Of a stretch of DNA of 64,000 nucleotides, positions 25,701 through 33,741 are shown one piece after another. The notes below the pieces were generated by a model. It ran no database searches. It saw only the letters and a list, made by a program, of their open reading frames with translations, and was not told where the DNA came from. Origin of the DNA: Albidovulum litorale. GTDB taxonomy: Bacteria > Pseudomonadota > Alphaproteobacteria > Rhodobacterales > Rhodobacteraceae. Position 1 is the first letter of the stretch; each line of letters starts with the position of its first letter. The stretch lies in contig NZ_JAOWKZ010000005.1 in assembly GCF_025751495.1 (NCBI RefSeq), forward strand, positions 248,001 to 312,000, in the 5' to 3' direction. Made by a program: the position numbers and the translations under genes.

Positions 25701-26500
25701 GTGAGCACGCCCATCTGGCCGAGGTCAAGGAAGACGAGAAGATCCGCTTCCGCGACATCGCCGCGCAGCCGCGCAAGATCATCTCGTCCCCGACCTGGTC
25801 GGGCATCGAGAGCGAGGAGGTCTGCTACAACGCCGGCTGGACCAACGTCCATGAACTGATCCCGTGGCGCACCGTCTCTGGCCGCCAGCAGCTCTATCAG
25901 GATCACGAATGGATGCAGGCCTTCGGCGAATTCTTCGTGACCTGGCGCCCGCCGGTGGATCTGAAGACCATCACCGCAGGCGCGACCGGGCATCTCGGCG
26001 CGAACGAGAAGCATGTCGTTTTGAACTTCATCACGCCGCACCAGAAATGGGGCATCCATTCGACCTATTCCGACAACCTCCTGATGCTGACGCTGAACAG
26101 GGGTGGCCCGGTCGTTTGGATTTCGGAGAATGACGCGAAGACGGCGGGCATCGTGGACAACGACTGGGTCGAGGTCTTCAACTCCAACGGCGTTCTCACG
26201 GCCCGTGCGGTCGTCAGCCAGCGGATGAAGGACGGCACGCTCTTCATGTACCACGCGCAGGAGAAGATCGTGAACACGCCGGGATCGCAGATCACCGGCA
26301 AGCGGGGCGGCATCCACAACTCCGTCACCCGCGCGATCGTCAAGCCCACGCACATGATCGGCGGCTACGCCCAGCAGAGCTACGGGTTCAACTATTACGG
26401 CACCGTCGGCGCCAACCGCGACGAGCTTGTCGTGGTCCGCAAGATGGACAAGGTCGACTGGCTCGACACGCCGGTTTCGAAAGTGGAGGCTGCGGAATGA
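22757..26500 (+). CDS. narG: respiratory nitrate reductase alpha subunit
   Basis: Catalytic subunit that reduces nitrate to nitrite at the cytoplasmic face with electrons passed through NarI and NarH. The 1247 residues match the family. The iron-sulfur site is H51-xxx-C55-xxx-C59 with C94, the His-ligand type typical of NarG. The molybdenum ligand region YCDLPPASP places Asp at residue 223, close to Asp222 of the E. coli enzyme. The bis-molybdopterin guanine dinucleotide binding regions fill the rest. The N-terminus has a vestigial twin-arginine-like RNRWRH and no cleavable signal, as usual. The stop overlaps narH as ATGA. Confidence 0.98.
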   Translation: MSHLLDRLNFLKSVRKDTFADGHGQTTIESRDWEDTYRNRWRHDKIVRSTHGVNCTGSCSWKIYVKSGIVTWETQQTDYPRTRADLPNHEPRGCARGASYSWYLYSANRVKTPLVRGRLMRMWRDLRKTMSPVEAWKTIQSDPKKRADYTKTRGKGGFVRASWDEVTEITAAANAYTAKTYGPDRVFGFSPIPAMSMVSYAAGSRYLSLLGGTCMSFYDWYCDLPPASPMTWGEQTDVPESADWYNAGYLILWGSNVPQTRTPDAHFYTEARYRGTKSAVVSPDYSEAAKFSDIWLNAKQGTDAALGMAMGHVILREFHLDRQAEYFEDYCRKYTDMPMLVKLEPKGDGYVPGKQLRASDFDKSLGQSNNPEWKTVAIEEKSGKIVVPNGSVGFRWGEEGKWNLEEKAEGKDVTLKMSLILDTDRDDVIGVDFPYFGGMASNGWENDARGEVLTRNVPVKKIKLADGEEHYVATVFDLFCANYSLDRGLGGDHVASDFNADVPFTPAWAEKITGVKRDRIIQVAREFAENAEKTNGKSMIIIGAAMNHWYHMDMNYRAVINMLVMCGAVGQSGGGWAHYVGQEKLRPQTGWTALAFALDWARPPRHMNSTSAWYAHTDQWRYETVSSSEILSPTAPDGDYKDLSLIDYNIRAERMGWLPSAPQLRTNPLEVGKAAKASGKTIPEYVAEQLKAGALEMSAEDPDAPENWPRNLFVWRSNLLGSSGKGHEYFLKHLLGTDHGVLGKDLGEEGRKKPVEARWHDKAPEGKLDLLVTLDFRMSTTAVYSDIVLPTASWYEKDDLNTSDMHPFIHPLQAAVDPAYESKSDWEIFKAIAKKFSEVAPEILGVETDVVQLPLQHDSPGEIAQPIVQDWKKGECDLIPGKTAPAYIAVERDYPNLYARFTSLGPLMEKVGNGGKGIAWDTKVEVHHLKDLNGTHHEGPTEGMAKIETAIDAAEVILMLAPETNGEVAVKAWDALSKATGREHAHLAEVKEDEKIRFRDIAAQPRKIISSPTWSGIESEEVCYNAGWTNVHELIPWRTVSGRQQLYQDHEWMQAFGEFFVTWRPPVDLKTITAGATGHLGANEKHVVLNFITPHQKWGIHSTYSDNLLMLTLNRGGPVVWISENDAKTAGIVDNDWVEVFNSNGVLTARAVVSQRMKDGTLFMYHAQEKIVNTPGSQITGKRGGIHNSVTRAIVKPTHMIGGYAQQSYGFNYYGTVGANRDELVVVRKMDKVDWLDTPVSKVEAAE

Positions 26501-28017
26501 AAGTACGCGCACAAATCGGCATGGTGCTGAACCTCGATAAATGCATCGGGTGTCACACCTGTTCCGTTACCTGCAAGAACGTCTGGACCAGTCGCGACGG
26601 CGTCGAATACGCCTGGTTCAACAACGTCGAGACCAAGCCCGGCATCGGTTATCCGAAGGACTGGGAAAACCAGAAGCGCTGGAACGGCGGCTGGGAACGC
26701 ACCGCGTCGGGCGGTCTCAAGCCCAAGCAGGGCGGCAAGTGGCGGATCCTCGCGAACATCTTCGCCAACCCCGACCTGCCGGAGATCGACGACTTCTACG
26801 AGCCGTTCGACTTCGACTACGACCATCTGAAATCGGCGCCCGAAATGCCGGCCTTCCCCACCGCCCGGCCGCGTTCGAAAGTCTCGGGCGAGCGGATGGA
26901 GAAGATCGAATGGGGCCCGAACTGGGAGGAGATCCTCGGCGGCGAATTCGAGAAGCGTGGCAAGGATTACAACTTCGAGGGCATCCAGAAGGAGATCTAC
27001 GGACAGTATGAAAATACGTTCATGATGTACCTGCCGCGGCTCTGCGAGCACTGCTTGAACCCGGCCTGCGCCGCGTCGTGCCCCTCGGGCGCGATCTACA
27101 AGCGCGAAGAGGACGGCGTTGTCCTGATCGACCAGGAGAAGTGCCGCGGCTGGCGGATGTGCGTCTCGGGCTGCCCCTACAAGAAGATCTACTACAACTG
27201 GTCTTCGGGTAAATCCGAGAAATGCACGCTTTGCTATCCGCGTCTGGAAAGCGGCATGCCGACGGTCTGCTCGGAAACCTGCGTGGGCCGGATCCGCTAT
27301 ATCGGCGTGATGCTCTATGACGCCGACAAGATCGCGGATGCGGCATCGGTCGCGGGCGAAAAGGAGCTTTACGACGCCCAGCTTGGTGTCTTCCTCGACC
27401 CCAACGATCCGGCTGTGATCGAGGCCGCCCGCGCCGAGGGCGTGCCGGAGGACTGGATCGCCTCTGCCCGCAAGTCGCCGATCTGGAAGATGGCGATGGA
27501 ATGGAAGATCGCCTTCCCGCTGCATCCGGAATACCGGACGCTGCCGATGGTCTGGTACATCCCGCCGCTCTCGCCGATCCAGAACGCGGCGGCGGCCGGT
27601 CAGATCGCCGCGCAGGACGACATGCCGGACGTGAAATCGCTGCGCATCCCGGTTCGCTACCTCGCCAACATGCTGACGGCGGGCGACGAGGCGCCGATCG
27701 TCTCGGCGCTGGAACGGATGCTCGCGATGCGCTCTTACATGCGGTCGAAGACCGTGGACGGGGTCGTCAATCTCGGCGTGGCCAACCGCGTGGGGCTGAC
27801 CCCGCACCAGATCGACGAGATGTACAAGATCATGGCCATCGCCAATTACGAGGACCGTTTTGTGATCCCGACGACGCACCGGGAGCTCGTGGAGGATGCC
27901 TATGACCTGCGCGGCGGCTGCGGCTTTACCGACGGCAACGGCTGCTCCACCGGCACCACCGGCGGCAAGCTCTTTGGCAGCCGCAAGTTCGTGACACCTG
28001 CGGAGGGCTGGAAATGA
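26497..28017 (+). CDS. narH: respiratory nitrate reductase beta subunit
   Basis: Electron-transfer subunit that links NarI haems to NarG. The 506 residues contain four cysteine clusters: CIGCHTCSVTCK near residue 16, CEHCLNPACAASCP near 184, CRGWRMCVSGCP near 217, and CTLCYPRLESGMPTVCSETC near 244. The Trp in CRGWRMC replaces a cysteine and makes one [3Fe-4S] centre, as in E. coli NarH. The start overlaps the narG stop by 4 bases, and the stop overlaps narJ the same way. Confidence 0.98.
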   Translation: MKVRAQIGMVLNLDKCIGCHTCSVTCKNVWTSRDGVEYAWFNNVETKPGIGYPKDWENQKRWNGGWERTASGGLKPKQGGKWRILANIFANPDLPEIDDFYEPFDFDYDHLKSAPEMPAFPTARPRSKVSGERMEKIEWGPNWEEILGGEFEKRGKDYNFEGIQKEIYGQYENTFMMYLPRLCEHCLNPACAASCPSGAIYKREEDGVVLIDQEKCRGWRMCVSGCPYKKIYYNWSSGKSEKCTLCYPRLESGMPTVCSETCVGRIRYIGVMLYDADKIADAASVAGEKELYDAQLGVFLDPNDPAVIEAARAEGVPEDWIASARKSPIWKMAMEWKIAFPLHPEYRTLPMVWYIPPLSPIQNAAAAGQIAAQDDMPDVKSLRIPVRYLANMLTAGDEAPIVSALERMLAMRSYMRSKTVDGVVNLGVANRVGLTPHQIDEMYKIMAIANYEDRFVIPTTHRELVEDAYDLRGGCGFTDGNGCSTGTTGGKLFGSRKFVTPAEGWK

Positions 28018-28715
28018 AGACGTTCAAGGCGCTCTCGGCGCTCCTCTCCTATCCGAGCGAGGACCTGCAAGCCGCCATTCCGGCGATCCGGATCGCGCTG
28101 AAGGCCGAGGGGCTCTTGCCTCTCGGTCAGCGCCGCGCGCTGGAACCGTTGCTTGTTGGAATGGAGACGGGCGACATCTACGACCTGCAGGAGCGCTATG
28201 TGCTCCTGTTCGACCGCTCGCGTACGCTCTCGCTCAACCTTTTCGAGCATATCCATGGTGAGAGCCGGGATCGCGGTGGTGCGATGGTGGACCTTCTGGA
28301 GACCTACCGCGCGGGTGGCTTTGACCTCACCGGGCCGGAGCTTCCCGACCACCTGCCGGTGCTGCTGGAGTTTCTCTCGACCCGGCCTCTGGCCGAGGCA
28401 ACGGCGTTGCTGGCCGATGCCGGTCACATCATTGCCGTCCTTGCCGAGCGTTTGACCCGGCGCGACACGCCCTACGCGGCGGTCCTGACGGCACTGGCAG
28501 CCATCGCCCAGGCGAGCACCGACAGTCCCGAGGCCACGGCCCTTTTGTCGGAACGGGACGACGATCCGGAGGACCTCGAAGCGCTGGATGCCGTCTACGA
28601 GGAGGCGCAGGTCACCTTCGCTCCCGATCCGAATGCCGGTTGCCCGGTCTCGCGCGACATCCTCGCGCGGATGGACATGCCCCTCTCTCCGGCCCGTGCC
28701 GGAACGGCCCAGTAA
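28014..28715 (+). CDS. narJ: nitrate reductase assembly chaperone
   Basis: A 233-residue cytoplasmic chaperone of the NarJ/TorD family that holds apo-NarG while the molybdenum cofactor is inserted and prevents early membrane docking. The N-terminal pattern KALSALLSYPSEDLQA and the central FEHIHGESRDRGGAMVDLL are characteristic of NarJ. The C-terminus is acidic (DDDPEDLEALDAVYEEAQV). It is not part of the final enzyme. Translationally coupled to narH through ATGA; 11 bases separate it from narI. Confidence 0.95.
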   Translation: MKTFKALSALLSYPSEDLQAAIPAIRIALKAEGLLPLGQRRALEPLLVGMETGDIYDLQERYVLLFDRSRTLSLNLFEHIHGESRDRGGAMVDLLETYRAGGFDLTGPELPDHLPVLLEFLSTRPLAEATALLADAGHIIAVLAERLTRRDTPYAAVLTALAAIAQASTDSPEATALLSERDDDPEDLEALDAVYEEAQVTFAPDPNAGCPVSRDILARMDMPLSPARAGTAQ

Positions 28716-28726
28716 AGGAGGCCACG

Positions 28727-29410
28727 ATGCATCAATTTTTCTTCGGAACCTATCCCTACATCGCGCTCTCGGTGCTGCTGATTGGCTCGGTCGCGCGCTA
28801 TGAACGCGACCCGTTCACCTGGAAATCGTCTTCGTCGCAGCTACTCAGGCGCAAGCAACTGGTGATTGGCTCCAGCCTCTTTCATGTCGGCGTTCTGATC
28901 ATCTTCTTCGGTCATCTGATCGGGCTTCTGACGCCGATTCAGATTTTCGATGCATTCGGTATCGGCCATGGCTTCAAGCAGCTCATGGCGGTGATCGCGG
29001 GCGGTGTCGCCGGGATCATGGCGCTTGCAGGCGGGGCGATGCTTCTGCACCGTCGGCTCTACGATCCGCGCATCCGGGCAAACTCGACCTTCGCCGATAC
29101 CGGCATCCTGATCCTCCTGATGGTGCAGCTCGTGCTCGGCATCCTGACGATCTTCGTCTCGCTCCAGCACCTTGATGGCCACGAGATGACCAAGTTCATG
29201 GCCTGGGCCTTCGGCATCTTCACCTTCGATGGTCAGGCGGCGAGCTACATTGCCGACGCCAATATCCTCTTCAAGCTGCACATCTTCCTTGGGCTGACGA
29301 TTTTCCTTCTCTTCCCGTTCACGCGGCTCGTCCATATGCTTTCGGCGCCTGTCCGTTACATCTGGCGGCCGGGCTACCAGATCGTGCGAACGAAGAAGCG
29401 CGGGGCCTGA
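28727..29410 (+). CDS. narI: respiratory nitrate reductase gamma subunit
   Basis: A 227-residue di-haem cytochrome b membrane subunit that oxidises quinol and passes electrons to NarH. Five transmembrane helices are predicted. Candidate haem ligands are H53 and H63 (LFHVGVLIIFFGH) in the second helix and H185 and H203 (FKLHIFLG... and RLVH) near the end. The ATG at 28727 follows AAAGGAGG; the in-frame ATG at 28640 lies inside narJ and would add 29 non-membrane residues. Confidence 0.97.
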   Translation: MHQFFFGTYPYIALSVLLIGSVARYERDPFTWKSSSSQLLRRKQLVIGSSLFHVGVLIIFFGHLIGLLTPIQIFDAFGIGHGFKQLMAVIAGGVAGIMALAGGAMLLHRRLYDPRIRANSTFADTGILILLMVQLVLGILTIFVSLQHLDGHEMTKFMAWAFGIFTFDGQAASYIADANILFKLHIFLGLTIFLLFPFTRLVHMLSAPVRYIWRPGYQIVRTKKRGA

Positions 29411-29411
29411 G

Positions 29412-30203
29412 ATGGGACCGCTCCTGAGCGATATCACGGTGAACGGCGAGGTCATCCCCGCCGCCACCATCGCCGCCGAGATACAGATGCACGAAGCCCC
29501 GAAGGGCAAGCCGGGCATCGCCTGGCGTGCTGCGGGGCGTGCGCTGGCGGTGCGCGCCCTTCTTTTGCAAGAGGCGCGCGCGAGAAACCTCACTCCAGAA
29601 CCGATCACCGAGGGTGGCCGCGCCGAGACAGAGGAGGAGGCGCTGGTGCGTCAGCTTCTGGATGAGGCGATCACGCCGCCAGCGCCTCAGGACGAGGCGG
29701 TCCGTGCGGCTTACGACGCCGATCCCGGCCGCTTCCGGGCGCCGACGCTTTACGAAGCGGCCCATATCCTCTTCCCGGTCCGCCCCGGCGACGCCGCCGC
29801 AATGGAGGCGGCGCGCGAGAAGGCGACGGCAGTTCTCGCCGACCTCGCGAAGGCGCCACGCGACTTCGACCGTCTCGCGCGTGAGCTCTCCTCCTGTTCT
29901 TCCCGCAACGCTGGCGGTCGGCTCGGCCAGATCGCGACCGGCGACACGGTGCCCGAGTTCGAGGCCGTGCTCGACCGTCTCGCCGAGGGTGAGATTGCCC
30001 GCGACCCTGTCGCGACGCGCTACGGCCTCCACATCATCCGCCTCGACGCCCGCGCGGAAGGCGCGATCCTGCCCTTCGAGACCGTCGCCGCCCGCATCCG
30101 CGATATGCTGGCGAAGGCAGAATGGGCCAACGCTGCCCGTGACTTCATCGAAACCCTCGCCGACAAGGCAGAGGTGACGGGCGTCGATCTGAAGGCGGCG
30201 TGA
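29412..30203 (+). CDS. parvulin-type peptidyl-prolyl isomerase
   Basis: A 263-residue PpiC/NifM-like protein with a rotamase domain at about residues 115-220. Recognisable patches are EAAHILFPVR, the CSSRNAGGRLGQI segment and the YGLHIIRLD strand. It has no signal peptide, so it should act in the cytoplasm, where NarG and NarH are folded. Such isomerases are known after narI in Pseudomonas and some alphaproteobacteria. The start follows the narI stop by one base, so it is co-translated. A role in assembling nitrate reductase is inference. Confidence 0.85.
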   Translation: MGPLLSDITVNGEVIPAATIAAEIQMHEAPKGKPGIAWRAAGRALAVRALLLQEARARNLTPEPITEGGRAETEEEALVRQLLDEAITPPAPQDEAVRAAYDADPGRFRAPTLYEAAHILFPVRPGDAAAMEAAREKATAVLADLAKAPRDFDRLARELSSCSSRNAGGRLGQIATGDTVPEFEAVLDRLAEGEIARDPVATRYGLHIIRLDARAEGAILPFETVAARIRDMLAKAEWANAARDFIETLADKAEVTGVDLKAA

Positions 30204-30204
30204 C

Positions 30205-30819
30205 ATGGCCCAAGTTCTCGAAGCTCTGCTTGAGCGCAACCGCGACTGGTCGGCAAAGATCAGGGCCGAAGCCCCGGATTATTTCGACGGCCTCGCCTTG
30301 CAGCAGACACCGGAATTTCTCTGGATCGGGTGCTCCGACAGCCGGGTGCCGGCGAATGTCATCTCCGGCCTTGCGCCGGGTGAGGTCTTTGTCCACCGCA
30401 ACGTGGCGAATGTCGTCCATTCGTCGGACATGAACCTGCTCTCGGTCCTCGAATTCGCGGTCGATACGCTCAAGGTCCGCCAGATCATCATCTGCGGCCA
30501 CTATGGTTGCGGCGGTGTACGTGCCGCGACCGAAGAGGACATGCCGCATGGCCTTGCCGACCACTGGCTGGAGCCGATCCGGCGGCTGGCCAAGCGGCAT
30601 GCCCATGAACTGTCAAAGATCGGTGACATCGAGATGCGCCGCGACCGGCTTGCGGAACTGAACGTTCTGGAAAGCGTCGCCCGGGTGGCCGAGACGCCGA
30701 TCCTGCGCCGTGCGTGGGGCAGGGGGGATTATCCCCTTCTACACGGCCTCATCTACGGCATCCGCGACGGCATCCTCAGAAACCTCGACTGCACGATCAG
30801 CGGCACTGACGCCCGCTGA
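30205..30819 (+). CDS. beta-class carbonic anhydrase
   Basis: Interconverts CO2 and bicarbonate. The 204-residue length is typical. Zinc ligands are C43, H99 and C102, from GCSDSRVPAN and CGHYGCGGV; D45 and R47 form the catalytic dyad. It starts one base after the parvulin gene stop, in the nar operon. A carbonic anhydrase co-expressed with nitrate reductase could provide bicarbonate or buffer pH when respiration runs anaerobically; that link is inference. Confidence 0.93.
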   Translation: MAQVLEALLERNRDWSAKIRAEAPDYFDGLALQQTPEFLWIGCSDSRVPANVISGLAPGEVFVHRNVANVVHSSDMNLLSVLEFAVDTLKVRQIIICGHYGCGGVRAATEEDMPHGLADHWLEPIRRLAKRHAHELSKIGDIEMRRDRLAELNVLESVARVAETPILRRAWGRGDYPLLHGLIYGIRDGILRNLDCTISGTDAR

Positions 30820-30831
30820 GAAAGGAAGACC

Positions 30832-31344
30832 ATGCGCCTTGCTTATATCACCGCCGCCGACAAGGGCCTGACCGACCGGGTTCTGGCCGGGGCCGCCGAC
30901 CTTCTGGCACGGCGCGGGTTCCGTCTGACGGGCGTTGTTCAGACCAATATCGAGCGGCCACAGCGCTTTCACTGCGATATGGACCTGCGCATTCTGCCCG
31001 ATGGCCCAACCATCGGCATCACCCAGAACCTTGGGCAGAACGCCCGCGGCTGTCGTTTGGATCCCGGCGCGCTCGAAAGCGCCGTGGCCGATGTCTCGGC
31101 CCGGCTTTCGTCCGGCGCTGACCTGCTGATCCTCAACAAGTTCGGCAAGCACGAGGCCGAGGGCAGGGGGTTCCGCCCCGTCATCGCCGAGGCCTTGGCG
31201 ATGGGCCTGCCGGTGATCCTCGGCGTCAATGCGCTGAACCTTGACGCCTTCCAAACCTTCACCGAAGGTTTGGCTGAGGAACTGCCGGCTGATCCGGTGG
31301 CAGTTGCGGACTGGTGTGCCATGTCGCTGGCCGAGGCAGCCTGA
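30832..31344 (+). CDS. DUF2478 family protein
   Basis: A 170-residue protein of the DUF2478 family. The N-terminal strand MRLAYITAADKGLTD and the block NLGQNARGCRLDPGALE are characteristic; no canonical Walker A is visible. From memory, members occur beside molybdate transport or molybdenum-cofactor genes, which suits its place in the nitrate reductase operon, so a role in molybdenum supply or cofactor handling is plausible. It has no signal peptide. It lies 12 bases after the carbonic anhydrase gene. Confidence 0.75.
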   Translation: MRLAYITAADKGLTDRVLAGAADLLARRGFRLTGVVQTNIERPQRFHCDMDLRILPDGPTIGITQNLGQNARGCRLDPGALESAVADVSARLSSGADLLILNKFGKHEAEGRGFRPVIAEALAMGLPVILGVNALNLDAFQTFTEGLAEELPADPVAVADWCAMSLAEAA

Positions 31345-31368
31345 CCGGTTCCCGAACGAGGATGGGCG

Positions 31369-32031
31369 ATGACAGGAGATGAGAAAAGCGCAAGCTACGC
31401 CTCGCCGCCCTGCTTTCTGCACGAGCTGAGCGCGGAGGAGGGCGGTCTGCCCGGCGCGACGGACCCGGTCCAGGCCCGTGACGTCGCCCGTTGGCGTAAG
31501 GCCGAACGTAACCGCCTGCTGGCAGATCGAGCGACGTTGAGCGTGACGGAGCGCAAGGAAGCCGCCGAAGCCGTGGCTAGCCATCTCGACACTCTTTTCG
31601 GCGATGTCGCGGGCTTTACGATCTCAGCCTGGTGGCCGATCCAGTCCGAACTTGACCTGCGCTTCTGGCTCGCGGCGCTGTCCGGACGCGGCGCTACCGC
31701 CGCCCTGCCGCTCGTCACCGAAAAACACGCGCCCCTGCGCTTTCGCCGCTGGACGCCCCGCGTGAAGATGGAGCGGGGATTCTGGAATATTCCGGTTCCG
31801 GCAGAAGGTGACTGGATCATCCCGGACATCGCGCTCGCGCCGCTTGTCGGCTATGACGCCAAAGGCTACCGGCTTGGCTACGGTGGTGGCTATTTCGACC
31901 GCACGCTTGCTGCTCATCCCGAGGTTCGGCCGATCGGCATCGGTCTTTCCGCAGCGCGTCAGACGACGATCTTCCCGCAATGGCACGATGTCCCGATGAC
32001 CGCGATCGTGACCGAGGAAGGTATTGTCTGA
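31369..32031 (+). CDS. 5-formyltetrahydrofolate cyclo-ligase family protein
   Basis: ATP-dependent enzyme family that turns 5-formyl-tetrahydrofolate into 5,10-methenyl-tetrahydrofolate. The C-terminal signature GYGGGYFDR and the preceding PLVGYDAKGYRLG are clear. The protein is about 220 residues, longer than the roughly 190 usual, because of an N-terminal extension that ends at ARWRKAERNRLL. It is the last gene in the nar direction, 24 bases after the DUF2478 gene, and converges on the GntR gene with 9 bases between stops. Why a folate enzyme sits here is unclear; a paralogue with another function is possible. Confidence 0.85.
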   Translation: MTGDEKSASYASPPCFLHELSAEEGGLPGATDPVQARDVARWRKAERNRLLADRATLSVTERKEAAEAVASHLDTLFGDVAGFTISAWWPIQSELDLRFWLAALSGRGATAALPLVTEKHAPLRFRRWTPRVKMERGFWNIPVPAEGDWIIPDIALAPLVGYDAKGYRLGYGGGYFDRTLAAHPEVRPIGIGLSAARQTTIFPQWHDVPMTAIVTEEGIV

Positions 32032-32040
32032 TCACTGCCG

Positions 32041-32700
32041 TTATCGCTTGCGAAGGTTGTCCAGCAGGTTGGTCTTTGCGCCAAGAATGTGCTGCCGCGT
32101 CAATTCTGCCGCACGGGTCGCATCGCGGCGCTCGCAGGCCGCGAGGATCGCCTCATGTTCCCTGTTTGCGCGGGCAAGGCCATTCGACAGCGCCAATTGC
32201 GCGCGCAGGTAGCGATCCACCCGGTCGAGCGTCTTCTCGATGACCCCAAGGTGATAGAAAAGCCCGCTGTCGCGATAAAGGATCGTATGGAACTTGCGGT
32301 TCTGGTCGCCCCAGTCGACGGGCGTCGCGCCTTCGGAAAAGGCCATCAAATAGGATCGTGCCAGTTCCAGCGTCTCGTCCGACATGCGCGGCACGGCGGC
32401 CTCGATCACATGACCCTCGACCAGCGCGCGGAAATCCCAGATCTCGGCCGCCTCGTCGGGCGATATCCCCGCCACAACCGCGCCCTTGTAGCGCTGCGTC
32501 ACCACCAGCCCCTGCTGTTCCAGCATGGTGATCGCCTCGCGCACCGGGATGCGGGACGTATTGAACATCTTCGCGATCTCGTCCTGCCTCAGCGGCGCGC
32601 CATCGGCCAGTTGCCCCTCTATGATCGCCTTTTTCAGCGCCTCATAGATGATCGTCGCGGCGGATGCCGTCTGGGCGATATTGATGCTGTCGATCTGCAT
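32041..32700 (-). CDS. GntR/FadR-type regulator of hydroxyproline genes
   Basis: A 219-residue regulator. The winged helix spans residues 15-80 (ending VREAITMLEQQGLV) and an all-helical FCD effector domain follows, with candidate metal-binding histidines. The ATG at 32700 is preceded by GGGAG, making it preferable to the ATG at 32712. It is divergent from the hydroxyproline operon, and a 12-base-arm perfect palindrome lies between, so it should repress both. The inducer is likely a hydroxyproline or a pathway intermediate. Confidence 0.92.
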   Translation of the reverse strand: MQIDSINIAQTASAATIIYEALKKAIIEGQLADGAPLRQDEIAKMFNTSRIPVREAITMLEQQGLVVTQRYKGAVVAGISPDEAAEIWDFRALVEGHVIEAAVPRMSDETLELARSYLMAFSEGATPVDWGDQNRKFHTILYRDSGLFYHLGVIEKTLDRVDRYLRAQLALSNGLARANREHEAILAACERRDATRAAELTRQHILGAKTNLLDNLRKR

Positions 32701-32728
32701 GGGCACTCCCATAACCGGGCTTTCGGAG

Positions 32729-32765
32729 ATTGGATACAATTTCGCACTTGCATATTGTATCCAAT
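32729..32765. promoter_or_regulatory. GntR operator palindrome
   Basis: ATTGGATACAAT at 32729-32740 and ATTGTATCCAAT at 32754-32765 are perfect 12-base inverted arms with a 13-base spacer. Each arm alone is near-symmetric (TTG-N4-CAA), so each may bind one GntR dimer. The site lies 29 bases from the gntR start and 64 bases from the operon start. Confidence 0.72.
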
Positions 32766-32829
32766 ATTCGATATCCAAGTCACGAAGATTCTTCCGGCCC
32801 CGCTGCCGACCCCCATCCGAGGAAAGGAT

Positions 32830-33741
32830 ATGCTCATGTGGAGTGGAATGATGCCCGCCGTGACCACGAAGTTCACGGCTGACGGCGCGCTGGACCGTGC
32901 CGAGATGGAACGCTGCTTCGGCCTTCAGATCGACGCGGGCAATGCGGGCCTGATCACCTGCGGCACTTTGGGCGAGGGCAATATGCTGTCGCCCGACGAA
33001 CGGCTTGAGGTGCTGAAGATCGCCAAGTCGGTGACCGGCAGCAAGCCTGCGCTTCTGACCGTGTCCGAGGCCGGAACCCGCGAGGCCTGCGATCTTGCCG
33101 CGCGTGCGGCGAAGGCCGGGGCCGACGGCATCATGGTCGTGCCCTCGCCGATCTACCATACCAACCGGGCCGAGACGATCGCCAACCTCAACGCCATCGC
33201 CAATGCCGGTGGTCTGCCGGTGATGATCTACTCGAACCGCGTCGGCTACCGCGTCGATGTCACGCCCGAGATGATGGTGGAGCTGGCCGAAAACCCCCTG
33301 ATGGTGGCGATCAAGGAAAGCAGTGACGACATCCGCCGCTGCACCGAGATTTTCAACACTGTCGGCAACCGCTTCAAGGTTCTGACCGGGGTCGATAACC
33401 TTGGGCTGGAGGCGATCCTGATGGGCTGCGACGGCTGGGTTTCGGGCGTGTCCATCGCCTTCCCGAAGGAAAATCAGGCGATCTATGATCTGGCCAAGGC
33501 AGGCCGGATCGAAGAGGCGCGCACGATCTACCGCTGGTTCCGCCCGCTCCTCGATCTCGACGTCTCGACCTTCCTGGTCCAGCAGATCAAGCTGGCCGAA
33601 GCGCTGGCCATCGGCTCTACCGAATATGTCCGCGCGCCCCGCATGCCGCTGGTGGGCGAGCATCGCGCCCGGGTCGAGGCGCTGATCCGCGAACGCATCG
33701 CCTGCCGCCCGGACCTTGCAAAATTCGCGAAAGCGGCCTGA
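32830..33741 (+). CDS. delta1-pyrroline-4-hydroxy-2-carboxylate deaminase (DapA family)
   Basis: A 303-residue DapA/NAL superfamily enzyme. The Schiff-base lysine is K162 (MVAIKESSDD) and the catalytic tyrosine Y134 (VMIYSNRVGY). In hydroxyproline catabolism, members of this family deaminate delta1-pyrroline-4-hydroxy-2-carboxylate to 2-oxoglutarate semialdehyde plus ammonia. The context fits that reaction rather than dihydrodipicolinate synthesis: a semialdehyde dehydrogenase, a D-amino-acid oxidoreductase and an epimerase follow. The start at 32830 follows GGAAAGG. The stop overlaps the next start by one base (TGATG). Confidence 0.88.
   Translation: MLMWSGMMPAVTTKFTADGALDRAEMERCFGLQIDAGNAGLITCGTLGEGNMLSPDERLEVLKIAKSVTGSKPALLTVSEAGTREACDLAARAAKAGADGIMVVPSPIYHTNRAETIANLNAIANAGGLPVMIYSNRVGYRVDVTPEMMVELAENPLMVAIKESSDDIRRCTEIFNTVGNRFKVLTGVDNLGLEAILMGCDGWVSGVSIAFPKENQAIYDLAKAGRIEEARTIYRWFRPLLDLDVSTFLVQQIKLAEALAIGSTEYVRAPRMPLVGEHRARVEALIRERIACRPDLAKFAKAA

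Noticed and set aside
32041-33663. A 540-residue version of the GntR protein
   Set aside because: The extra 321 residues cross the operator and the divergent deaminase gene; the GntR domain begins at 32700.
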